A stretch of 64,000 nucleotides of DNA from Achromobacter xylosoxidans (GTDB taxonomy: Bacteria > Pseudomonadota > Gammaproteobacteria > Burkholderiales > Burkholderiaceae_B): assembly GCF_001457475.1 (NCBI RefSeq), contig NZ_LN831029.1:5208001-5272000 (forward strand), written 5' to 3'. Positions 42,792-51,434 of this stretch are shown in pieces. Both the position numbers and the translations under genes were made by a program. Each line of letters opens with the position of its first letter. Within the stretch, counting starts at the first letter, position 1. A model generated the notes under the pieces. The model saw only the letters and a list, made by a program, of their open reading frames with translations, had not been told where the DNA came from and did not search any database.

Positions 42792-44168
42792 TCAGGCCGT
42801 CAGGATTTCGGTCTTCTGTTCGACGGCTGCCCGCGGGATCAGCGTCGGCCACAGAGAGATGACGGGACGCGGTTTCATCGGCGTGCCGAAAGATGTGCCG
42901 CCCGGTCCCATGATCCAGAGATTCGTGCCTGCGCGGCGCGCCTTGTCAGCCTCTTCGGCCGTGCGCGTACGCACGGCGCAGCGCAGTCCGACTTCGGGCA
43001 GCTCGTTGGCCTGTTCCCGTCCCGGGAAGGCGGCGGCAGGACCGTGTAGAGTATTGAGGCCAACGAAATCGAAGTGGATCTCGTCGGCCGCCAGACCCAT
43101 GCGTTCGAAACGCTCGAGCATGGTCTCGCGCGCCTTGACGGCGCGATCGTAGGCGTAGGGCCAGGGAAAGAACGCCATGGTCTCGCCAATCCAGCCGTCC
43201 TGGTAACCAACCACGAGCTTCCACAGGTCGGGCGCGGCTTCGCCGCGCACGCCGCTGACGCGCACTCGGTCTTGCCCCTCGTCGGCCAACCTCAAAGAAG
43301 TGAAATCGGCCACTGCGTCGGGCATGAGATACCGTCGCGGATTGCCCACCTCGTAGACCAGATGCTCCTTGATCGTCCATTGATCGACGCGCCCGCCTGT
43401 GCCGGACAGCTTGGTGACGACGGCCTCAGCGTCCGGGGCCACCTCCAAGATTGGGAATCCGGCCCGCCCCATGTGAGGCATGTCGGCGAATCGCGAGGAC
43501 ATCCCTCCCGAACAGCCCGCCGCGCACTCGACGATATGACCCAGTGTCACGGCCGCGGCATAACGATCTATGTGCGCAGCGTCACGCCGCCAACCAAACT
43601 CGTGGGCCAGCGGCCCGACGTAAAGCGCGTTGTCCGACACTCGCCCAGCAATGACCACGTCGGCCTCGCCCTCCAGGCCTTCGATGATGCCGGAACTGTC
43701 GGTGTAGACGTTGGCGCAGACGACGCGGTCCCGGATGGCAGCGAAATTCTCGTCGCCGGTATCCATATTGCGCAGCGGGACACCCTGCCTCATCAGGTCG
43801 TCGAGCTTCTCCAGCATGTCGTCGCCCTCAACCAGGGCAATACGGGAGCCGGCGAGTCCGGCTCGGCGCGCACCTTCGGCGACGCGCTGCGCCGCAGCGC
43901 GCGGATTCACCCCGCCTCCATTGGAAATCAACTTGGTGCCTGAGGCTCTGGCCTGAGGCAACAAACTGATCATGGTCTGCACGGCATCCGGCACATAGCC
44001 GGCATCCGGCCGCTTCAACTTCTGCCGTTGCAGCAGCGCCATTGTCAACTCAGCTAGGTAGTCGAAGCAAAGATAGTCCAGATTTCCTCGCTCCAACAGT
44101 TCTTGAGCTGGATCTTGAGCATCACCCCAGAATCCGGATCCTGCCCCGAGCCTCACCCGTTCGACCAT
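42792..44168 (-). CDS. AtuA-family protein (acyclic terpene utilisation type)
   Basis: The 458-residue protein is of the AtuA/DUF1446 family: VRLGAGSGFWGDAQDPAQEL at the N-terminus, then the LISNGGGVNPRA motif, VVIAGRVSDNALYVGPLAHE and ECAAGCSGG. AtuA is needed for citronellol and geraniol use in Pseudomonas, where it accompanies geranyl-CoA carboxylase; its chemistry is unresolved. It is the first gene of the ten-gene operon. The promoter region carries two AATTTCATTTT repeats, one within a 17-base copy of the iclR upstream element. Confidence 0.9.
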   Translation of the reverse strand: MVERVRLGAGSGFWGDAQDPAQELLERGNLDYLCFDYLAELTMALLQRQKLKRPDAGYVPDAVQTMISLLPQARASGTKLISNGGGVNPRAAAQRVAEGARRAGLAGSRIALVEGDDMLEKLDDLMRQGVPLRNMDTGDENFAAIRDRVVCANVYTDSSGIIEGLEGEADVVIAGRVSDNALYVGPLAHEFGWRRDAAHIDRYAAAVTLGHIVECAAGCSGGMSSRFADMPHMGRAGFPILEVAPDAEAVVTKLSGTGGRVDQWTIKEHLVYEVGNPRRYLMPDAVADFTSLRLADEGQDRVRVSGVRGEAAPDLWKLVVGYQDGWIGETMAFFPWPYAYDRAVKARETMLERFERMGLAADEIHFDFVGLNTLHGPAAAFPGREQANELPEVGLRCAVRTRTAEEADKARRAGTNLWIMGPGGTSFGTPMKPRPVISLWPTLIPRAAVEQKTEILTA

Positions 44169-44191
44169 TTTTGGCCTCCTTGTTCTGTCTC

Positions 44192-44228
44192 TCTAATTTC
44201 ATTTTGATAATCTGAATTTCATTTTAAG
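44192..44228. promoter_or_regulatory. Repeated IclR-type operator before the AtuA operon
   Basis: TCTAATTTCATTTTGAT (44192-44208) is identical to 31740-31756 upstream of iclR. A second related copy, TGAATTTCATTTTAAG, follows at 44213-44228, two helical turns on. Both lie 24 to 60 bases before the atuA-type start, in the promoter zone. Confidence 0.7.
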
Positions 44229-44513
44229 TGCGGAATCCGAGAGCCGTCAAGAAACAACCGGCGACGGTCAAGATTTCGGGTGCAACAGGCCTGCAGCCGT
44301 CGGGTTCGACAGGCTGTGAGCACAACGCAGAATGTTCTGGGGGGCGCTAAAGAGGCGGCGCGCGCCGTCTGCCGCCATGAGCCGCAAGTGAAATCATGGA
44401 TTCTCGTATGCACGCGTGCACGGAAGAGTCCATCGCGCACACGGGCTTGCGCTTGCAGGCAGTCAGGGAGTCGTGAGGGTTAAGGCGATGTGGCGCAAGC
44501 TCAGCCTGACGCG
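44229..44513. other. Non-coding interval next to the conjugation scar
   Basis: No gene, terminator or convincing repeat was recognised in this stretch between the AtuA promoter and the end of the chimeric trbE-lysR pseudogene. It includes the downstream flank of the truncated lysR. Confidence 0.5.
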
Positions 44514-46977
44514 TCAAGCTCTTGGCGTTTCGTACAGCGCTCGAAATTGTTGCGCTTCATCATGTAGCCAGTCGCGCAGCGCACATGCGCGGCGGGCTTC
44601 TTGCAACGGCTCAGGGCAAACCATCCAATAGGAGAAGGGGCTTGGCACTTCGACATTGAAAAGGCGCGTCAGTTGGCCATCGAGAATGGCCTGCATGGCC
44701 AAGGACCGTCGGACCAGCCCGACGCCCTGCCCATCGATGGCAGCCTGCAGTTGCTGCGACGCATCCTGGTACAGCACGCCGCGCCGCGGCTCACGCCATC
44801 CGCTCAATCCCGCCTCGCGAAACTAGGCCGTCCACATTTGATAGTCGTTACGCAGTAGCCGCATGTCGGCCAACTCGCGCGGCTCGACCGGCAGCCGGCC
44901 GCCGTTCAAGCCTGGGGCGCATGCCGGAAAAAAGCTCTCGTCAAACAGGTGTTCACTGAAGAGTTCCGGGTAGTTTCCGTCGCCCAACCGGATAACGGCA
45001 TCCACGTCGTCTCGGCTGAAGTCGGTAAGAGTGTGCGTGGACTGCAGTTCGAGATCCAGCTCAGGACACCGTTCGATGAGACGGCCCACGCGCGGTGTCA
45101 ACCAGCGAGCCGCGAACGAAGGCAGCAGGCTGACTACCAGCCGGCGTTCACGATCATCCGAACGCAGGGCTTCGCTGGCCGCCGCAATACTCGACAGCGC
45201 CGCCCTCACTTGCTCCGCATAACGCTTGCCGGGCGCGGTTAGGGTCAGGCGTCTGCCTTCACGGGTGAACAGCGCCGTTCCCAGGTCGCCCTCCAGAGCC
45301 CGGATCTGATGACTGACGGCACTGTGCGTGACAAAAAGCTCCTCCGCGGCGCGAGAAAAACTCTCTTCGGGGCCGACGGCCACGCCCTCATACCGCAAGC
45401 GCCCTTCGATCCATTCGGCCGCCCAGGTGCGGTAGCCTTCGCGGTGGATGCGGGCCAGCGGCTGGAAGGCGATCTCTCCATCCATACCCAGGTCGTATTG
45501 CTCACCACCCAGCCCGAGGATGGTGGCGCGCATCGAGCGCCCCATGTCGAAGGCAAAGATGCGCGAGCCGCGATAGTGCAGAAATTGCATCGCCAAGGTG
45601 GCGAGCAGCACCGACTTGCCCATGCCCGTGGGGACAGCCACCAACGTGTGGCCCACGTCGCCGATGTGCGTCACCAGCCGGAACGGCGTCGCGCCCTCAG
45701 TGCGCGTGACGATCAGAGGCGGGCCGTCGAGGTGCGCGTTCTTCTCCGGCCCGGCCCATAGCGCCGACACCGGCATCAGGTGCGCCAGGTTCAACGTGGA
45801 GACGATGGGCTGGCGGACGTTGGCGTAGGCATGGCCCGGAATGGACGACAGCCACGCATCCACGGTGTTGAGCGTTTCAGGGATGGTGACGAAGCCACGC
45901 CCCTGGGTGACGCGCTCCACCCTGCGCAGCTTCTCGTCGGCCACGGCGGCATCCGCGTCCAGGACGGTGACGGTCGCCGTCACGTAGCCGAAGGCCACTT
46001 GATCGCTGCCCAGCTCCTGCAAGGCGGCATCGGCATCGCTGGCCTTGTTGCTGGCGTCGGTATCGACCAGAGCGCTTTCCTGCTGGAAGATCGTCTCGCG
46101 CAGCAGCGCGATGATGTTCTTGCGCTTGGCGACCCACTGACGGCGCAGGCGGGCGAGTTCTTTTTCCGCATCGGATTTGTCGAGGCAAAGAAAGCGCGTA
46201 CTCCAGCGGTACGCAAAGCCGAGGCGGTTGAGGTCGTCCAGAATCCCGGGCCAGGTGGAGGTCGGAAATCCCCGCACCGTCGCCACGCGCACATGCTGGT
46301 CGCCCAGCATCGGTGCCAGGCCACCGATCAGCGGCGCGTCGGCCAGTAGCGCGTCGAGGTGGAATGGCACCTCCGGCACGCCCTCGCGATAGCGCCGTGT
46401 TGAGACGGTGGCATGCAGGTAGGTCAGCGTCTGGCTGTCGTCGAGCCAGGCGATCTCCGGCATCACGCCGTCGAGCAGGTCAAAGATGCGATCCGTCTCC
46501 ACGACGAAGGCGGTCAGCCGCTCGCGCCAATCCACGCCTTCGGTGGGCCGGTTCTCGTAGAGTAGCCCTGCTGCGCGGGCGCGTGATTCCTCGGCCGGCA
46601 GGTTCACCAGCGTAAGGTGGTAGCCGCTCTCGAAGTGGTTGCCCGAGTCATCGAAGGCGGCGCGGCGCTCCTCGTCCTCCAGCCAGGACAGCGGCTCAGG
46701 AAACTCCGATTGCGGGTAGTTGGCCGGGGGCCGGCGCTCGGCTTCGATGAACTGCGCCCGGCCCGAGCCCAGGCGGCGCAGCGCGTTGTTCAGCCGCGCC
46801 GACGTGGAAATCAGCTCGCCCTGCGTCGCGCTGTCGAGGTCTGGCCCCCGAAACCGCGCCGTGCGCCGGAAGGAGCCATCCTTGTTCAGCACGACGCCAG
46901 GCGCGATCAGCCCGGCCCAAGGCAGCCAGTCGGCCACCAGCGCTGGGCCGCTGGCGGTATTCGGCAAGGTTCAGCAT
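44514..46977 (-). pseudogene. Chimeric trbE'-'lysR pseudogene
   Basis: The native trbE start (MLNLAEYRQRPSA) is at 46977, 10 bases after the trbD stop, but a frameshift around codons 11-13 moves into the frame that then reads on as TrbE. TrbE-type ATPase sequence continues (LADWLPW-like, GLPTGMGKS-type VPTGMGKSVLLATLAM) up to EGVAVGPEE. At about 45362 it changes without a break into a GcvA-type LysR regulator (SFSRAAEELFVTHSAVSHQI) lacking only its first ~18 residues. The LysR part meets an in-frame TAG at 44823, where relatives have Trp (QMWTA-stop-FREAGL), and resumes in the same frame to 44514. Three lesions make function very unlikely. Confidence 0.85.
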
Positions 46978-46987
46978 GGCATTCCTC

Positions 46988-47167
46988 TCACACGTCCAGC
47001 AGCGGCCGGTGCTTGATGTGGCGCGCGAAGACCTGCATGAACTGCGGATCGACACGCGCGCCCCAGCCCAAGGCGGCGGCTGTCCATTGCGTGGCGCTCC
47101 ATACGCCAGCGATCACGATGCCGAAGACAACGGCAATCTGACCGAACAGCACGTTCGTTCCTTGCAT
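46988..47167 (-). pseudogene. Fusion of traG start to trbD end
   Basis: The 59-residue frame begins MQGTNVLFGQIAVVFGIVIA with ATQWTAAALG, the membrane anchor of the TraG/VirD4-type coupling protein of Tn4371-family elements. It then continues VDPQFMQVFARHIKHRPLL, which has the DP-x-M-x-x-V-F-x-RH pattern of a TrbD/VirB3 tail. The rest of traG, and trbB and trbC, are missing. The join near the GWGARV segment suggests a single deletion that kept the frame. trbE follows at its native spacing. Confidence 0.75.
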
Positions 47168-47301
47168 TGGTCGACCTCCCACCACTGCACCGGGACGTGC
47201 CGTAGTGTCGAGGATCAAGGCGAGCGTGCAGGCCGGTCAAAGACCGTTATGGCGGGGATTCAGGCCCAAAAAGCCAGACTTCTTGCTGTGGCGAAGACAA
47301 T

Positions 47302-47334
47302 AAAAACGCCGCATGCGCGAGCGCGCCGCGGCGT
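47302..47334 (-). terminator. Intrinsic terminator after eexN
   Basis: On the minus strand ACGCCGC and GCGGCGT pair (47328-47334 with 47306-47312), followed by a T-run (47302-47306). It lies about 50 bases after the eexN stop and before the traG fragment. Confidence 0.75.
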
Positions 47335-47384
47335 GATGAGGTAACAGCGAGAACTTTGTCGCGGTGAGGCGACGGCGAGGAGTG

Positions 47385-47612
47385 CTATTTGGATGTCTGT
47401 TCCGGCCGATCGCCGAAGAAGCGGCGATTCGCAGCCTCGGCGGCACGTCGGCAGAGTTCTTCGCCGGCCTTCGATCGGTCTTCCTTGCACAGGCGCTGGA
47501 CCTGCTTGAGGTGCTCAGGATGGGCCACGAGGAAGTCCACGGTTTCCGTTTGTTGAGAGGGGCCGCAGGCCGTCAGCGCAGCGACCATCAGCAGCGGCAG
47601 GAATCGGATCAT
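47385..47612 (-). CDS. eexN: EexN-type entry-exclusion lipoprotein
   Basis: The 75-residue protein has a lipoprotein signal (MIRFLPLLMVAALTAC, Cys16 in an LTAC lipobox) and the EexN core TVDFLVAHPEHLKQVQRLC with CRRAAEAANRRFFGD. In conjugative elements such proteins block entry of a second copy. The ATG at 47612 has AAAGGA upstream. It sits in the usual place before traG. It appears intact although the transfer genes around it are broken. Confidence 0.82.
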   Translation of the reverse strand: MIRFLPLLMVAALTACGPSQQTETVDFLVAHPEHLKQVQRLCKEDRSKAGEELCRRAAEAANRRFFGDRPEQTSK

Positions 47613-47637
47613 GGCTTTGGTCCTTTCACGCATGTGT

Positions 47638-48553
47638 TCAGGAATCAGTGGTAGCGCTCGTGTTGTCGATCGAGTCAATGTCTGCCACCCGCTTGATGAA
47701 TCGGGCCAGCATTTCGGATGGCTCCACGTCACGGTGCAGAAGATACGTGGCCAGCATCTGTGGTTTGCCGGCCAAGCGACGGGCCACAACACCTGGCCCA
47801 CGGCCGGATGCAATATGCGCGGCACCTGCCAAACCTAATGCCAATCCGGCGGAGACCAAGGTCATCATCACCTCATAGGACGCCACGCACTGAGCGATCA
47901 ACGGCTCTTGCTCGTAGCGCTGCAAAACGCGATCAACTTGACGTGCATGACCTTCGCATATCGCCGGATCGCATAGCGCCAATGGGTGGCGCAACACTTC
48001 CTCCAACGGAACGTGTTTGTGGGCCAGCACAGGATGGCGAGCCGGGACCGCCACCATCACAGTTCGTCTTCCCACGCAGGCCTGACCACAATGCCGTCGC
48101 CCACCTCTTCGGCCATCGAAAAGCCGACGTCATACAGTCATCGTGCAGACCCTTGATCTGCTGTTCCAGCGGAACCTCAAACAGCCGAATGTCGATTTCT
48201 GGATCTTCCTCTCGGCACCGAGCCAGCAGCGTCGGCAGGCGCGAGGGCGTAATGCCATTGGACAAAGCGATGCGCAGCTGGTCGTGAAAGCCATTGGTCG
48301 CAGACTTGACGCTATCCCGCGCCAGCTCCAATGCGGCAAAGATGCGGGGCATGTGCTCCAGAAACCGATGCCCCGCCTTGATCAAACGCGTGCTGCGCGT
48401 GGTGCGAATGAAGAGCGGTGCGCCGGGTTCTTCCTCCAACTCTTTGATCGTGCGAGAAAGGGGAGACTGGTCGATATGTAGTTTCTCCGCTGCGCGGCCG
48501 AAGTGAAGTTCTTGGGAAACAGCCAGAAAACAACGCAGATGCCGCAACTCCAT
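47638..48553 (-). pseudogene. Frameshifted LysR regulator of the conjugative element
   Basis: The first 140 codons give a good LysR start (MELRHLRCFLAVSQELHFGR, then QSPLSRTIKELEEEPG) up to GLHDD near 48140. There one base is lost; reading the next frame gives LYDVGFSMAEEVGDGIVV up to a TGA. A further two-base insertion near 48060 leads into a third frame, which completes the effector domain (MVAVPARHPVLAHKHVPLEE to RFIKRV). Together the three pieces make one full-length LysR of the type found beside eexN/traG in Tn4371-like islands. Confidence 0.85.
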
Positions 48554-48575
48554 AAGACCGCCCCTTCTGACAAGA

Positions 48576-48592
48576 TCACAGCAGTGCTGTGA
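48576..48592. promoter_or_regulatory. Palindrome before the broken lysR
   Basis: TCACAGCAGTGCTGTGA is a perfect palindrome around a central G, 23 bases upstream of the lysR pseudogene start. It may be a former operator. Confidence 0.4.
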
Positions 48593-48690
48593 ATAAGAGA
48601 TTTACTCCTCATGACTTTGTAGCGCCGCACTTGTCCTCGAAGTGGCGTTGAAAAAACCACCTCGTCAAACCTTATCTGGTGGTCGCCTCT

Positions 48691-50484
48691 TCAGAACGCT
48701 GCTTCAGAGAAGTCCAGAATAGCGTCCGAGCCCGAGACGATCGCATGCCGCAGCCCAGCCGATTTAGAAAGGATGTGGTCAGCGTAGAAGCGGCAGGTCA
48801 AAATCTTGCTGCTCAAGAAGTCCGAGCCCGGATCCGATGCGAGGAGGCGGTCGGCAGCCAATGCGGCCCGTCCCATTTGCCATCCAGCCGCGACGATGCC
48901 CAGGAGTTCCAGGAGCGGTCCAGAACCCGCCAGAGCAGGCTTGGGACCGCCCTCACACGACTTCACAAGCGACTCCACTGCTGCCTCGAGGTCACCGATA
49001 CCCTTCTTCAACTGAGCACCAATGACGTGGAGTCCGGCCCGTGCATGGGATTCCAGGTCAACCTGAACCTGCCGCATGCGCACGATCACCGCACCGATCG
49101 CGCGTCCACCATCTCGGCCGATCTTGCGCCCCACCAAATCCATCGCCTGAATGCCGGTCGTGCCCTCATAGATCGTCGTGATGCGGGCGTCGCGGAAATA
49201 CTGCGCAGCTCCGGTTTCTTCGATGAAGCCCACGCCGCCGTGAACCTGGATCCCCATGGAGGCGATATCCAGCCCGGTTTCCGTGAACCACCCCTTGGCG
49301 ATAGGCATCATCAGTTCGACGAAAGCCTGGTGGGCATCCCGGACTTCCGGATCCGGATTCAGCGCAGCCTGATCCATGCTGGCCGCCATCACCGCCGCCA
49401 GCGCTCGCATGGCCTCAATCCGGGATTTCATGCTCAACAGCATTCGGCGCACATCGGGGTGCCGGATGATCGCAACCTTGGCGCCGGTGTCACCACCTTG
49501 CTCCACGCCTTGAACCCGCTCCCGAGCATATGCCCTGGCTTTCTGGTACGCGCGTTCGGCTAGGCCGATGCCCTCCAGGCCCACGGCGAAACGCGCCGAG
49601 TTCATCATGATGAACATGTACTCCAACCCGCGATTCTCCTCGCCGACGAGATAGCCGACCGCTCCCGCCCCGTCGCCAAAAGCCATGACGCACGTGGGCG
49701 TGGCGTGCAGGCCGAGCTTGCGCTCGATCGACACTGCTCGCACGTCGTTGGGCTCACCCAGCGAACCATCGTCGTTGACCAGCACCTTCGGCACTGCGAA
49801 CAGCGAGATCCCCTTGGTTCCGGCGGGAGCGCCTTCGACGCGGGCGAGCACCAGGTGCACCACGTTCGGAACGAGATCGTGGTCTCCGTAGGTGATGAAG
49901 ATTTTGGTGCCATGCAACCGGTAGGAGCCATCGGTCTGGCGGGTGGCGCGGGTCCGCACGGCGGACAGATCGGAGCCTGCCTGCGGCTCGGTCAACACCA
50001 TCGTGCCGGTCCATTCACCGCTGACCATGCGCGGCAAGTACTGCTGCTGCAGCTCAGGCGAGCCAGCGTGACGCAGCACGTTCACCGCGCCACGCGACAG
50101 CAGGCTCAGCAGGCCGAAAGCCACGCTGCCGCTGTTCCACATTTCTTCGACGGCGGCGGCCAGCACGCCGGGAAGATTCTGTCCGCCCTGCTCTTCAGGC
50201 GCAGACAGCGCTGGCCAACCGGCCTCGACGAAGCGCGCATAAGCCTGGGCCCAGCCCGCTGGCATCCGGGGCTGACCCCCTTCAAGGCGAACACCCTCAA
50301 TGTCTCCAGAGTGGTTCAAAGGCGCAATGACCTCGGAGGCAAAAACTCCGGCCTCTTCCAGCACTGCCCGGGCTAGGTCGGGAGTGGCCTCGCCATAGCC
50401 GGGCAGCGCTGCGATTTCGTGCAGATCCACGAGCTCATCTAGCACGAACTGCATATCCTGCAAGGGTGGTGTGTAATGACTCAT
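48691..50484 (-). CDS. Acyl-CoA dehydrogenase (DmdC-type, extended C-terminus)
   Basis: The 597-residue FAD enzyme has the flavin/substrate segment MVLTEPQAGSDLSAVRTRA, the GGVGFIEETGAAQYFRDARI helix and the catalytic-base region with TIYEGTTGIQAMDLV. It continues with a C-terminal extension found in 3-methylmercaptopropionyl-CoA-dehydrogenase relatives. In this cluster it is the only acyl-CoA dehydrogenase and could oxidise cyclohexanecarboxyl-CoA to the cyclohexene ester (AliB role). A decayed relative lies at 13263-13860. Confidence 0.9.
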   Translation of the reverse strand: MSHYTPPLQDMQFVLDELVDLHEIAALPGYGEATPDLARAVLEEAGVFASEVIAPLNHSGDIEGVRLEGGQPRMPAGWAQAYARFVEAGWPALSAPEEQGGQNLPGVLAAAVEEMWNSGSVAFGLLSLLSRGAVNVLRHAGSPELQQQYLPRMVSGEWTGTMVLTEPQAGSDLSAVRTRATRQTDGSYRLHGTKIFITYGDHDLVPNVVHLVLARVEGAPAGTKGISLFAVPKVLVNDDGSLGEPNDVRAVSIERKLGLHATPTCVMAFGDGAGAVGYLVGEENRGLEYMFIMMNSARFAVGLEGIGLAERAYQKARAYARERVQGVEQGGDTGAKVAIIRHPDVRRMLLSMKSRIEAMRALAAVMAASMDQAALNPDPEVRDAHQAFVELMMPIAKGWFTETGLDIASMGIQVHGGVGFIEETGAAQYFRDARITTIYEGTTGIQAMDLVGRKIGRDGGRAIGAVIVRMRQVQVDLESHARAGLHVIGAQLKKGIGDLEAAVESLVKSCEGGPKPALAGSGPLLELLGIVAAGWQMGRAALAADRLLASDPGSDFLSSKILTCRFYADHILSKSAGLRHAIVSGSDAILDFSEAAF

Positions 50485-50616
50485 AGTGCCTCCAGTGGCA
50501 AAGGATTTGCGTTTACCAAAGCAAACGGATGGAAAAATTTATATTCGACTCTCCAGCCGAATGGGACGCCTGGGTCGTGAAGTACCACTACCTGAGGCAT
50601 CACAAGGGCTTTCCGC

Positions 50617-51411
50617 TCACTCGCCAGTGAAGTTCGGGGGCCGCTTTTGCGAGAACGCCTGCAAGCCTTCCCGGTAGTCCGCGCTCCAGCCCATTTCGCG
50701 AATAAAGTTGGCCTCCATGGACAGTTGCTGCTCCAGAGAGTGGCCGGTCGCTGCATGCATCAACTGCCGGGTGCGTACCAAGGCCTTTGTTGGCATCTGG
50801 GCGATTTTTACTGCCAATGCATTGATGGTGCTGGCGAACTCCGAGTCTTCGACCACCTGCCAGATGAGACCCCACTCAGCCGCCTTTGTGGCCGGGAGCT
50901 TTTCGGCGAGCATTGCCAGACCGAGCGCTCGCACAGTGCCAACGGATCGGGTGAGAAACCACGTACTACCGGTATCCGGCGTCAGCCCGATCCTTGAGAA
51001 GGCTTGCAGAAAGTAGGCGGATTCGGCAGCCACCACCAGATCGCACGCCAGTGCGATGGACGCGCCGCCTCCCGCAGCCAACCCTTGCACCGCCGCGACC
51101 GTAGGAACCTGCAGGCTCTGCAAGCGCATCACCAGCGGCTTGAAATACCGCTCCACCAGATTACCGATGTCCGGCAACTTGCCATCAACCTCCTGCATGG
51201 CGGGATCTGCGAGATCCTGCCCCGCGCAGAAGGCGCGTCCCGCCCCGCCAAGTATCAGCACCCGCACTTGGCGGTCTGCTTCAATTCGGGACATGGCCTC
51301 ATGTAGCTCCACCATGGTCTCGGCGTCCAGGCTGTTGAGCTTCTCCGGCCGGTTCAGCACGATTCGCGCCACACCGCTGTCCACCGTGAAAAATATGTTC
51401 TTGAATGTCAT
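50617..51411 (-). CDS. PaaG-like enoyl-CoA hydratase/isomerase
   Basis: The 264-residue crotonase-fold protein has loops AGRAFCAGQDLADPAMQ and VQGLAAGGGASIALACDLVV and the FSRIGLTPDTGSTWFLTRSVG segment. Asp in place of the second hydratase Glu is the PaaG pattern, which suggests isomerase activity on an unsaturated acyl-CoA. It precedes the acyl-CoA dehydrogenase by 132 bases on the same strand. Confidence 0.87.
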   Translation of the reverse strand: MTFKNIFFTVDSGVARIVLNRPEKLNSLDAETMVELHEAMSRIEADRQVRVLILGGAGRAFCAGQDLADPAMQEVDGKLPDIGNLVERYFKPLVMRLQSLQVPTVAAVQGLAAGGGASIALACDLVVAAESAYFLQAFSRIGLTPDTGSTWFLTRSVGTVRALGLAMLAEKLPATKAAEWGLIWQVVEDSEFASTINALAVKIAQMPTKALVRTRQLMHAATGHSLEQQLSMEANFIREMGWSADYREGLQAFSQKRPPNFTGE

Positions 51412-51434
51412 GCTTTAACTCCTTCAGGACGTGA

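Noticed and set aside
44823..46967. A functional fusion of a conjugation ATPase with a DNA-binding regulator
   Set aside because: The native trbE start is out of frame, the ATPase lacks its Walker B half, and the regulator is cut by an amber codon, so it is better seen as decay.
47638..48075. An independent 145-residue protein
   Set aside because: It is the last third of the frameshifted lysR; its first residues are an accidental start.
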